12,779 nt of DNA, from assembly GCA_035693785.1 (NCBI GenBank), contig DASSFZ010000156.1:1-12779 (forward strand), read 5' to 3'. Both the position numbers and the translations under genes were made by a program. Numbering within the stretch: the stretch's first letter is position 1; the number at the start of each line of letters is the position of its first letter. The notes beneath the pieces are model-generated. The model worked only from the letters and a program-made list of their open reading frames with translations, was not told the DNA's origin and did not search any database. Source of the DNA: DASSFZ01 sp035693785 (GTDB taxonomy: Bacteria; Chloroflexota; Anaerolineae; Fen-1058). This document shows positions 1 to 6,387 of the stretch, piece after piece.

Positions 1-1
1 G

Positions 2-238
2 GTCGAGGCGGCGGATCGCTACAGCGCGACCGAGATCTTGCTGGCGGGCGGCGTGTCGGCGAACGCGACGCTGCGCGAAGCGATGCAGCGCCGCGCGCGT
101 GTTCCCGTGCGCTGGCCGCCCATGTGGCTGTGCACGGACAACGCGGCGATGATCGGCGCGGCGGCGTATTATCGATACGCCGCCGGCCAGCGCGACGGCT
201 GGGATTTAGACATCGCGCCCAATCTGAAATTGGAGTGA
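2..238 (+). CDS. tsaD: tRNA N6-adenosine threonylcarbamoyltransferase TsaD, C-terminal part
   Basis: This is the last 78 residues of TsaD; the 5' part lies before the window. TsaD transfers the threonylcarbamoyl group to A37 of ANN-decoding tRNAs, working with TsaB and TsaE in the cytoplasm. Seen here: the LLAGGVSANATLRE segment, a nucleotide-site motif of the ASKHA fold typical of TsaD/Kae1, and the later LCTDNAAMIGAAAYY segment, whose Asp is a metal ligand in the family. The protein ends shortly after a W/D-rich stretch, as TsaD proteins normally do, so the C-terminus looks complete. The next gene begins 22 bp downstream behind a strong Shine-Dalgarno sequence, so cotranscription is likely. 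The family call is firm. Confidence 0.95.
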   Translation, partial: VEAADRYSATEILLAGGVSANATLREAMQRRARVPVRWPPMWLCTDNAAMIGAAAYYRYAAGQRDGWDLDIAPNLKLE

Positions 239-260
239 AATCAGACTCAGGAGGAGAGTC

Positions 261-1160
261 ATGTCGTCGACACCCGGCGGGGGGACCGAGAAGGTTCGAG
301 GCATTATCGACCTGACACGCTACAAGGAATACGTCATCTTCGTCATCGTCACCACGTTTCTCGGCGCGCAGGTGTCCGGCGCGCCGCTCGATGGGCGGCT
401 GCTGTTGGCGCTCGTCGCGAATTGGCTGGCTGTCGGTTTCTCGTTCATGATCAACGACGTTGAGGATGCCGACGACGACGCGCTGAATCCGGCCAAGGTG
501 CAGCGCAACCCGGTGTCGGCGGGGCGGCTGGACCGGCGCACAGCGTACCTGGCTTCGTTCGCGGCGGCGATCCTGGCCGGCGCGGCGTTTTACCCGCTTG
601 GCCCCGTTCCGTTCTGGTTGGGCGTCGTATGCCTGGTCATCGGCTTCCTCTACTCGTGGCGGCCGGTGCGCCTGAAGCGCATCCCGATCGTCGACCTGAT
701 CTCGCACAGCCTGCTGCTGGCCGGCTTGCAGTACCTGTGCGCATACTTCACCTTTGCGTCGAGCGCGGCCGGCGCCCAGTGGATCGCGCCGTTCGTCTTC
801 GTGATGTCGGTCAGCATGTACGGCGAACTGTTCAACGAGGTGCGCGACCTGGAAGGTGATCTCCGGGCCGGCGTGACGCACACGGCGGCGGTCGTCGGCG
901 AGAAGCAAGCGCACGTGCTGATGGTCACGCTTCTGGCGGTCGGCGGCATTTCCTTCGCGTACAGCATCGTGGCCGGGCTGGTTCCGTGGTGGGTGCTCGT
1001 CGTGCTGTTCGTGCTGGCGGCGATCATCCTGGCTCGCCCGATACTGAAGATGCGGCGCGGGTCGGCGGTCGACTTAGTCGGGCCGCTGCACGTTCCGGCG
1101 CAGATCGTCGGCGCGCTGACGATGATCGTATGGGTGGCAGTCGGTTATTTCGCACGGTGA
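261..1160 (+). CDS. UbiA-family membrane prenyltransferase
   Basis: This 299-residue integral membrane protein has about eight or nine hydrophobic segments. UbiA enzymes transfer a polyprenyl chain from its diphosphate to an aromatic, chlorin, glycerol-phosphate or similar acceptor in the membrane. Both Mg-diphosphate motifs are visible: NDVEDADDD at residues 65-73 (NDxxDxxxD) and NEVRDLEGD at 192-200, each just after a membrane segment, as the family requires. The ATG at 261 is supported by AGGAGG at 249-254, six bases upstream. The protein has an ordinary length for the family. It follows tsaD by 22 bp but has no functional link to it. The acceptor cannot be told; the neighbouring downstream genes are oxidoreductases, not a recognisable quinone or haem pathway. 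Confidence 0.88.
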   Translation: MSSTPGGGTEKVRGIIDLTRYKEYVIFVIVTTFLGAQVSGAPLDGRLLLALVANWLAVGFSFMINDVEDADDDALNPAKVQRNPVSAGRLDRRTAYLASFAAAILAGAAFYPLGPVPFWLGVVCLVIGFLYSWRPVRLKRIPIVDLISHSLLLAGLQYLCAYFTFASSAAGAQWIAPFVFVMSVSMYGELFNEVRDLEGDLRAGVTHTAAVVGEKQAHVLMVTLLAVGGISFAYSIVAGLVPWWVLVVLFVLAAIILARPILKMRRGSAVDLVGPLHVPAQIVGALTMIVWVAVGYFAR

Positions 1161-1180
1161 GTGAGTGCGGGGGGCGTCCC

Positions 1181-1284
1181 TAGAGCGGCTTCCGATTGCG
1201 TGTACGCCCATCCGGAGTCGAGCCTTTAGGCGGTTTCCGGCTGATGCCTCGACTCCGGCGTAAATCAAAGTGGAATCCGCTCTA
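1181..1284. mobile_element. MITE-like palindromic element flanked by TA
   Basis: A 100-bp interval (1183-1282) sits between TA dinucleotides at 1181-1182 and 1283-1284. Its ends are inverted repeats: GAGCGGCTTCC at 1183-1193 against GGAATCCGCTC at 1272-1282, 10 of 11 bases complementary, or 13 of 14 when the flanking CTA/TAG is included. An inner perfect 11-bp inverted repeat, CCGGAGTCGAG at 1212-1222 and its complement at 1248-1258, plus TACG/CGTA beside it, makes the whole piece fold into one long imperfect hairpin. It holds no gene. TA flanks and short terminal repeats fit non-autonomous elements mobilised by IS630/Tc1-mariner-type transposases; that origin is inference. Confidence 0.6.
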
Positions 1285-1348
1285 GTCGCGCCGTTTTGTT
1301 CGCGAGACGGATGATGTTCGACGAGAGCAACCCGCGAAGGAGGCGATA

Positions 1349-1672
1349 GTGAGCGAGCCTGTTTTTTACGTCGTCACCGCCGAAGTGAATCCGGCTGTCG
1401 AAGCGGAGTGGTGCGGCTGGTGGGTCCGCACGCACGCGCCTGACGTGCTCGCGCAACCCGGCTTCATGCGCGTCACGCTCTATCGCGCCGACACGCAACC
1501 GGGCGAGTGGTCGCGCTACGTGGCGATCTACGAAGTCGAATCGCACGCGGCCCTGGAAGCGTACTTCGCCGGTGACGCAGTGAATCGGCTGCGCGCCGAT
1601 TTTCAGTCGCGCTATGGCTCGGTCACGCGAGTGTCGCGACAAGTGCTATCGCCAGTTCAGATCGTCGAATGA
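1349..1672 (+). CDS. DUF4286-like small protein, dimeric alpha/beta-barrel fold
   Basis: This is a 107-residue soluble protein with no signal peptide or membrane segment. Its order of a beta strand (VFYVVTAEVNP), a helix with WCGWWVRTHAPDVL, then GFMRVTLYRAD and a YVAIYEVES strand followed by a helix resembles the DUF4286 family, which has a ferredoxin-like dimeric barrel. Related barrels bind small molecules or act as monooxygenase-like or accessory proteins, but no function is known for this family. The GTG start is set by AAGGAGG at 1337-1343, five bases upstream. It is the first gene of a compact operon, and its stop overlaps the next ATG (ATGA at 1669-1672), so the two are probably translationally coupled. 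The fold call is moderately sure; a function cannot be given. Confidence 0.72.
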   Translation: MSEPVFYVVTAEVNPAVEAEWCGWWVRTHAPDVLAQPGFMRVTLYRADTQPGEWSRYVAIYEVESHAALEAYFAGDAVNRLRADFQSRYGSVTRVSRQVLSPVQIVE

Positions 1673-2697
1673 AGGCACTGGTCACGGGTGGCACGGGCTT
1701 CCTCGGCGCGAATCTGGCGAAAGGGCTGCTCGAGCGCGGCTGGCACGTGCGCATCCTGCGCCGATCGACTTCGCCGCTCGACGCGGTCAGCGACCTGAGT
1801 GTCGAGCACGCGATCGGCGACGTCCTGGACCCCGCCTCGCTCGCGGCGGCGATGGCCGGCGTCGAGGTCGTCTTTCACGTCGCGGCGATCTCGACCTATT
1901 GGCGCAGCAAGCCTGACCTGATCTATCAGGTCAATGTCGAGGGGACGCACCGCGTGCTCGATGCAGCCCGGCCGGCAGGCGTGAAGCGCGTCGTGCTCAC
2001 GAGCAGCGGGGCAGCGGTCGGCATCGTCCGGGGCCGCCCGTCGAACGAAGACGACGCGTTCCACGAGAGGATCGCGCGCTTCCCATACGGCCGCAGCAAA
2101 TGGCTGGCCGAGGAATTAGCGCGCGAGGCAGCGAAGAAGGGGCAGGATGTCGTCATCGTCAACCCGTCGGTGGTCATCGGCCCGCGCGATATCAACTGGG
2201 GATCGGGGAGCATCATCAAAGAGATGGCGAGTCGGCGCGTGCCGGGCGTGCCGCCCGGCGGCGCGAGCTATGTCGCCGTCGAGGATGTCGTGGCAGGGCA
2301 CATGGCCGCGGCGGGGAAGGGCCGATCGGGCGAGCGGTATTTGTTGACCGGCGAAAATCTTACGCACCGGCAGTTGGCGGACGTCGTCGCGCGCGTCGTC
2401 GGCGTCGAGCCGCCGCGCTGGGATATGCCGGGCTGGCTGTTTCCGCCATTGGCGTTCGCCGCCGGCGCTGCATCCCGGCTTGGCGTGCGCCTGCCCATCG
2501 ACGCGACGCAGATTTTGCTCAGTCGCGAATTCATCTGGTTCGACAACGCCAAGGCGCGCCGCGAGCTGGACCTGCCCACTCCGTGCACGCCGATCGAGCA
2601 AGCGGTGCGGCAAGCCTACAAGTGGTACATGGAGAAAGGCTATCTGTCAACTTCAAACTCCAAACTCCAGATTCCAAACTCTAACTCCAAACTCTAA
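1669..2697 (+). CDS. NAD(P)-dependent extended SDR (epimerase/dihydroflavonol-reductase-like)
   Basis: This 342-residue Rossmann-fold oxidoreductase belongs to the extended SDR class. Seen: the nucleotide-binding TGGTGFLG at residues 6-13, GDVLDP near 50, HVAAIS at 70-75, the active-site Ser region TSSG at 111-114, and the catalytic pair Y140xxxK144 in YGRSK. NPSVVIGPRD near 165-175 is typical of the reductase/epimerase branch that includes dihydroflavonol-4-reductase and HpnA-like proteins. The family normally ends near the KWYMEKGYL segment; the last 17 or so residues (Ser/Asn/Lys/Leu-rich) are encoded by the low-complexity repeat at 2649-2704 and are probably a non-functional tail. The start overlaps the previous stop by ATGA. 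The substrate is unknown; it could reduce a keto group or act on a sugar nucleotide. Confidence 0.9.
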   Translation: MKALVTGGTGFLGANLAKGLLERGWHVRILRRSTSPLDAVSDLSVEHAIGDVLDPASLAAAMAGVEVVFHVAAISTYWRSKPDLIYQVNVEGTHRVLDAARPAGVKRVVLTSSGAAVGIVRGRPSNEDDAFHERIARFPYGRSKWLAEELAREAAKKGQDVVIVNPSVVIGPRDINWGSGSIIKEMASRRVPGVPPGGASYVAVEDVVAGHMAAAGKGRSGERYLLTGENLTHRQLADVVARVVGVEPPRWDMPGWLFPPLAFAAGAASRLGVRLPIDATQILLSREFIWFDNAKARRELDLPTPCTPIEQAVRQAYKWYMEKGYLSTSNSKLQIPNSNSKL

Positions 2698-2704
2698 CTT
2701 CCAA
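2649..2704 (+). repeat. G-poor CAACTTCAA/CTCCAA low-complexity tract (copy A)
   Basis: This 56-base stretch contains a single G (2670) in otherwise GC-rich DNA. It consists of degenerate tandem units of the type AACTCCAA. It forms the last codons of the SDR gene and the spacer before the aldo/keto reductase. Related tracts in the same orientation occur at 6179-6206 and 8362-8390; all share CAACTTCAA followed by a CTCCAA-type unit. The strand bias leaves the RNA unstructured and C-rich. Confidence 0.7.
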
Positions 2705-2713
2705 GAGGGCTGA

Positions 2714-3688
2714 GTGGAATATCGTAATCTGGGACGCACCGGATTGAAGGTCTCTCGACTGTGCATGGGCACGATGAACTTTGGATGGACGGCGCCTGAG
2801 GAAAACGCCTACGCCGTCTTTGACGCGTTCCGCGACGCGGACGGCAACTTCCTCGACACCGCGGACATTTACTCGAATTGGGCAAAAGACAACCCTGGCG
2901 GCGTGGCCGAGGCGATCATCGGAAAGTGGTTGAAGAAATCGAGCGTGCCGCGCGGCCAGATCGTGATCGCGACGAAGGTGCGCGGCCGGATGGGCGACGG
3001 CCCGAACGACGAGGGCCTGAGCCGCAAACACATCATGGACGCGGCCGAGGCGAGTCTGCGCCGTCTGCAGACCGACACCATTGACCTTTATCAGACGCAC
3101 TGGTACGACGAGAACACGCCGATCGAAGAGACCCTGCGCGCGCTCGACGATCTGATCCGGCAGGGCAAGGTGCGCTACATCGGCTGCTCCAACTACCCCG
3201 CCTGGCGCTTGATGGAGGCGTTATGGATGAGCGACAGGCTCGGCCTGGCGCGCTACGATTCGCTTCAGCCACATTACAATCTGGTGTATCGCGCCGAGTT
3301 CGAGCGCGAGCTGCGCGATGTGTGTGGAATGTACGGCATCGGGGTGATCCCGTATGCACCCCTGGCCGGCGGTTTTCTCACGGGCAAGTATCGCCGGGGC
3401 GAGCCGCCGCCGGGAGGGACGCGCGGACAGCAGAGCGGCCGCATCAAAGAATATATGTCCCACTCCCGCAATTTCGATCTGCTCGATCTTCTGCGCAAGA
3501 TGGGACAGGCGCGCGGCAAGACGGTTGCCCAGATGGCGCTGGCATGGATGCTGGCCGATCCGGTGGTCACGTCGCCGATCATCGGCGCGAACACGGTCGA
3601 GCAATGGAACGAGCTGGCCGGCGCGCTGGATGTGAAGCTGAGCGGGGAGGAGAAGCGTGAGCTTGACGAATGGTCGAAGTGGCAGTAG
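2714..3688 (+). CDS. aldo/keto reductase
   Basis: This 324-residue cytoplasmic AKR is a TIM barrel that reduces carbonyls or oxidises alcohols with NADPH. The catalytic tetrad is complete: D48 in LDTADIY, Y53, K88 in IATKV and H129 in DLYQTHW. The signatures NLGRTGLKVSRLCMGTMNFG at the start and GKVRYIGCSNYPAW near 165-180 are typical. The C-terminal SPIIGANTVEQWNEL matches the cofactor phosphate-binding segment. The GTG start at 2714 is preceded by AAGAGGG at 2703-2709 and gives the expected MEYRNLGRTGL beginning. It lies 16 bp after the SDR stop, in the operon. No residue is missing, so activity is expected. The substrate is unknown; relatives include general stress proteins and sugar or aldehyde reductases. 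Confidence 0.95.
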   Translation: MEYRNLGRTGLKVSRLCMGTMNFGWTAPEENAYAVFDAFRDADGNFLDTADIYSNWAKDNPGGVAEAIIGKWLKKSSVPRGQIVIATKVRGRMGDGPNDEGLSRKHIMDAAEASLRRLQTDTIDLYQTHWYDENTPIEETLRALDDLIRQGKVRYIGCSNYPAWRLMEALWMSDRLGLARYDSLQPHYNLVYRAEFERELRDVCGMYGIGVIPYAPLAGGFLTGKYRRGEPPPGGTRGQQSGRIKEYMSHSRNFDLLDLLRKMGQARGKTVAQMALAWMLADPVVTSPIIGANTVEQWNELAGALDVKLSGEEKRELDEWSKWQ

Positions 3689-3744
3689 CGGTCGTTACGG
3701 GGAGCGCAAGCTCACGTCGCTTCCCGGCGCGAGGCGCGGCCGTC

Positions 3745-4596
3745 ATGCCTGAACCGAGACTCTCGCGTCACACCGTGAACGGGCGCGGCCTGCAAGTGGC
3801 GACGAGCGGGGTAGGCCCACCGCTGCTCATGCTGCCCTCGATCCTGATGACGCATGCGAACTGGTCGCTCCTGCGGCCACATCTTGAGTCCCATATGCTG
3901 CTGATCATGCCTGACCCCTTGGGCAGCGGGCGGTCGGACAAGCCGGAGCGGGCCGAAGAGTACATGCACGGGGCGCAGGCTGACCTCATGCTCGGCCTGC
4001 TCGACGCCATGCAAGCTCGTGAGGCGCACGTCATCGGCTCGGCGCTGGGCGGCGCGACGGCGATGGCCATGGCCGGCAAGGCGCGCGATCGCATCCGGTC
4101 TGTTGCCCTCATCGAGGGCATTTTCGCCGAGCGGCAATTGCCGCTGTGGGCGGCGCACATGCGCGATACGCTGGCCGACGCGCTCATGGGCCGCATGGCG
4201 TTCGGCTCCATGAAGAAGCGCGTCGTCGCTGAAGGCCTGGCGAAGGCGACGATGCGCGACGCCTGGGCCGGACTGTCGAAGATCGAGCAGCAAGCCGCCG
4301 CCGACGCCTATTTCGATCCGGAGGCCGATCGCAAGGGATGGCTGGGCCAGCTCAGAGGCGCCGGGCGTGACGTGACGCCGCTGCTGGACGGCTTGCAGAC
4401 CCCGATCCTGTATCTGCGCGGCGAACTGTCGACGGCCGGCGACTTTCTTGAGAGGAGCGTGGGATTCCTGGGGGCGCTGCCGAATGCGCGTGTGGTCACC
4501 ATCGAAAACGGCGCGCACGATCTTCACATCCAGCAGCCGAAGAAGGTGGCGGAGCTGGCGCTGGCGTTTTGGCGAGAGATAGGGGAGCGAGTATGA
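3745..4596 (+). CDS. alpha/beta-hydrolase-fold protein lacking the catalytic signature
   Basis: This 283-residue protein has the layout of the alpha/beta hydrolase superfamily: a strand PPLLMLP near 25-31, DPLGSGRSDKP at 57-67 (a typical DxxGxGxSD loop), a nucleophile-elbow strand HVIGSALGG at 95-103, TPILYLRGEL near 219-228 and GAHDLHIQQP at 256-265. The expected catalytic features are altered. The HG oxyanion motif is PS, the nucleophile position of GxSxG is Ala100 (GCG at 4042-4044; a Ser sits one place earlier), and the acid position after GE has no Asp nearby in register. His258 remains. It is therefore probably not a normal serine hydrolase. The ATG at 3745 was chosen because it gives a family-like N-terminus; an in-frame ATG at 3670 would overlap the reductase. 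Its stop overlaps the next ATG. Confidence 0.85.
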   Translation: MPEPRLSRHTVNGRGLQVATSGVGPPLLMLPSILMTHANWSLLRPHLESHMLLIMPDPLGSGRSDKPERAEEYMHGAQADLMLGLLDAMQAREAHVIGSALGGATAMAMAGKARDRIRSVALIEGIFAERQLPLWAAHMRDTLADALMGRMAFGSMKKRVVAEGLAKATMRDAWAGLSKIEQQAAADAYFDPEADRKGWLGQLRGAGRDVTPLLDGLQTPILYLRGELSTAGDFLERSVGFLGALPNARVVTIENGAHDLHIQQPKKVAELALAFWREIGERV

Positions 4597-5606
4597 AATT
4601 CGACACCTCAATCGGATTCGGCGTGGACCTGAATGATGTCTCCACGATTGCGCGCGCGGCCGAAGCGATCGGCTTCGACGCGCTGTGGAGCAACGAGACG
4701 CAGCACGATCCGTTCCTGCCCCTGGCCCTGATTGCGGAGCACACGCAGCGCATTCACTTCGGCACGGCGGTGGCGATCGCTTTCGCGCGCAGTCCCATCG
4801 TGCTGGCGCACACGGCGTGGGACCTCGCTAAGCAGTCCAATGGGCGGTTCATCCTCGGCCTAGGCACGCAGGTGAAGCCGCACATCGAGCGGCGCTTCGG
4901 CATGCCGTGGGGGCCGCCCGTCGCCCGGCTGCGCGAGTTCGTGCACGTGATGCGCGCCGTGTGGGACAACTGGCAAAACGGGACGCGCCTGAACTTTCGC
5001 GGCGAGCATTACAAGGTCACGCTGATGACGCCGTTCTTCAGCCCGGCGCCGATCGACCCCGTGCACGCGAACATCCCTATCTACATTGCCGGCGTCGGCG
5101 CGCCGTTGAGCCGGCTGGCGGGAGAGGTCGCCGACGGATTCGTCGTGCATCCCCTGAACACGCCGAAGTATCTCGCCGAGGTGGTGCGGCCCGCGATCGA
5201 AGAAGGGGCACGAAGGGCCGGCCGATCGGCGAGCGATGTCGTCATTTCAGGCTCGGCTTTCGTCGCGTTCGACGCGGCCGAGCGCGAGGCGGCCCGCGCG
5301 CAGATTTCGTTTTACGCCTCGACGCCATCGTACCGGCCGGTGCTCGACCTGCACGGCTGGGGCGCGATCGGCGAGCAGTTGTCGGCGTTGGCTTCGCGCG
5401 GACGGTGGGACGAAATGCCCGGCGTGGTGAGCGACGAGATGCTCGACGCGATATGCGTCGCCGGGTCCTGGGATGAGGTGGCCGATCAGGTCAAGTCCCG
5501 CTATGGCGGACTGGCCGATCGGATCGGGTTCTATCGACCGTTCGTGCCGGGCGTCGACGAGGACCACTGGCGGGCCGTGGCCGATCGACTGCGAGTGATC
5601 ACGTGA
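4593..5606 (+). CDS. F420-dependent LLM-class oxidoreductase (TIGR03617/MSMEG_2256-like)
   Basis: This 337-residue luciferase-like monooxygenase fold (TIM barrel) most resembles the F420-dependent branch known as the MSMEG_2256 family. Seen: ETQHDPFLPL at residues 35-44, GTAVAIAFARSP near 57-68, GRFILGLGTQVKPHIERRFG at 84-103, LREFVHVMRAVWDNWQNG near 113-130, AGVG at 166-169 and LAGEVADGF at 175-183. These proteins bind deazaflavin F420 (or FMN in sister groups) and transfer hydride or oxidise organic substrates. ATG 4593 overlaps the preceding stop as ATGA and lies behind AGGGGAG at 4581-4587; a TTG start 24 bases earlier is less likely. It is the last gene of the operon, followed by a hairpin terminator. 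F420 synthesis genes are not in the window, so the cofactor is inferred from family. Confidence 0.9.
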   Translation: MKFDTSIGFGVDLNDVSTIARAAEAIGFDALWSNETQHDPFLPLALIAEHTQRIHFGTAVAIAFARSPIVLAHTAWDLAKQSNGRFILGLGTQVKPHIERRFGMPWGPPVARLREFVHVMRAVWDNWQNGTRLNFRGEHYKVTLMTPFFSPAPIDPVHANIPIYIAGVGAPLSRLAGEVADGFVVHPLNTPKYLAEVVRPAIEEGARRAGRSASDVVISGSAFVAFDAAEREAARAQISFYASTPSYRPVLDLHGWGAIGEQLSALASRGRWDEMPGVVSDEMLDAICVAGSWDEVADQVKSRYGGLADRIGFYRPFVPGVDEDHWRAVADRLRVIT

Positions 5607-5616
5607 TGATGTGATG

Positions 5617-5660
5617 CGTGATGCGTGATCCGTTTCTCACGTTTCACGCATCACGTTTTT
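5617..5660 (+). terminator. Rho-independent terminator-like hairpin after the redox operon
   Basis: A perfect 12-bp stem, CGTGATGCGTGA at 5617-5628 and its complement at 5644-5655, encloses a 15-base loop and is followed by five T residues (5656-5660) on the plus strand. It starts 11 bases after the LLM oxidoreductase stop. The left arm belongs to a period-7 repeat (GTGATGC units from 5611). The right arm doubles as the last four codons and stop of the convergent NTPase gene. No T-run is present in the minus direction, so it should act mainly on plus-strand transcripts. Confidence 0.7.
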
Positions 5661-6177
5661 CTCCGCTCTCCAGCCACTGCAACACACGGGCCGCCATCGC
5701 TCCCCGATTCTGCTTCGTCACCTCGACCGTCCTCACACCCGGCATGCGCTTCAGCGCGTCGACCCATGGCTCGGCGGCGATCATTGCCGTGGCGATCACC
5801 GGCTTGCCGCAGTCGATCGCCTTGATCACGGCGCTCTTGAACTGAGACGAGAACAATTCCATCTTGCCGATCTCGTCGAAGATCACGATCTCCGCGCCGT
5901 CGATCGCGCGCTGCAGCGCCGCCACGCCGACCCGCTCGAAGCCGGCCACGTCTACGCCGTAACGCCCCACCTTCGATCGCGATCGTATGTCGACGTGCGC
6001 CAACGTCGTCTGCTGCCCGTCGAGCGCGATGACGCGGAAACCCTTGCGCCCGCCCGGCCCGAGGATCTCTTCCGTGTAGAAGCCGCCCGCGCGATCGCCG
6101 AGCGCCTGCGCGATGTGCTTGACGATCGTCGTCTTGCCGGCGCCCGGCCTGCCGGTGAGGAGGAGAGTCCGTCCCAT
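5644..6177 (-). CDS. THEP1-type nucleoside-triphosphatase (NTPase_1 family)
   Basis: This 177-residue P-loop NTPase resembles the THEP1/COG1618 family, best known from thermophilic archaea and Aquifex; those proteins hydrolyse ATP, GTP and other NTPs and have an unclear cellular role. Seen: Walker A GRPGAGKT at residues 9-16, GGFYTEEI at 31-38 (a family hallmark), GRKGFRVIALDG at 43-54, and Walker B IVIFDEIGKME at 97-107 with D101/E102. Length is normal for the family. The ATG at 6177 gives the expected MGRTLLLTGRPG beginning; the in-frame GTG at 6210 lies at or before the predicted transcription start, which argues against it. The gene is transcribed against both neighbours and is monocistronic. 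Its last codons form one arm of the opposing operon's terminator. Confidence 0.9.
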   Translation of the reverse strand: MGRTLLLTGRPGAGKTTIVKHIAQALGDRAGGFYTEEILGPGGRKGFRVIALDGQQTTLAHVDIRSRSKVGRYGVDVAGFERVGVAALQRAIDGAEIVIFDEIGKMELFSSQFKSAVIKAIDCGKPVIATAMIAAEPWVDALKRMPGVRTVEVTKQNRGAMAARVLQWLESGEKRDA

Positions 6178-6178
6178 G

Positions 6179-6206
6179 CACAACTTCAAGCTCCAAAGGT
6201 TCAAAC
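6179..6206 (+). repeat. CAACTTCAA/CTCCAA low-complexity tract (copy C)
   Basis: This short stretch, beginning CACAACTTCAAGCTCCAAAG, resembles the tracts at 2649-2704 and 8362-8390. It lies just before the NTPase start, so in that gene's reading direction it is purine-rich and offers TTGGAG and TTGAAG as weak Shine-Dalgarno sequences. It is shorter and more degenerate than the other two copies. Confidence 0.45.
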
Positions 6207-6213
6207 GCACGCC

Positions 6214-6222
6214 AGTATATCA
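6214..6222 (-). promoter_or_regulatory. extended -10 promoter of the NTPase gene
   Basis: Read on the minus strand this is TGATATACT, an extended -10 element (TGnTATAAT type). No good -35 is seen 16-18 bases upstream, as is common with extended -10 promoters. Transcription would begin near 6207, leaving a leader of about 30 bases before the ATG at 6177. The same TGnTATACT pattern recurs at 12621-12629. Confidence 0.5.
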
Positions 6223-6331
6223 TGAGCCGTGGTGATGACACACGACGCTCATGCCGCCGTCCCTTCGGCTCTGCTCCCCGCTCCCTTCGGTCGGGGACTT
6301 CGCAGGGCAAGCCCCGGCGGCGTTGGCTGCG

Positions 6332-6360
6332 TTGCCCGGAGTCATGTCCTCGTGTACAAT
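6332..6360 (+). promoter_or_regulatory. sigma70-type promoter of the AI-2E family gene
   Basis: TTGCCC (6332-6337) and TACAAT (6355-6360) are separated by exactly 17 bases, matching the housekeeping consensus at four and five of six positions. The predicted start near 6367 lies about 20 bases before the chosen ATG at 6388. The stretch between the divergent genes (6223-6331) otherwise holds only a CCCCG/CGGGG hairpin around 6280 and no gene. Confidence 0.55.
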
Positions 6361-6387
6361 CCAACGCATGTCACGCGGAGCGAGCGG

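Noticed and set aside
3712..4611. 299-codon open frame on the minus strand
   Set aside because: It is antisense to the alpha/beta-hydrolase-fold gene, rich in Arg, His and Gln, with no recognisable motif and no ribosome site.
6229..6387. Longer N-terminus for the AI-2E family protein
   Set aside because: The extra 53 residues are not membrane-like, and the promoter at 6332-6360 lies inside this stretch, so translation must start after it.
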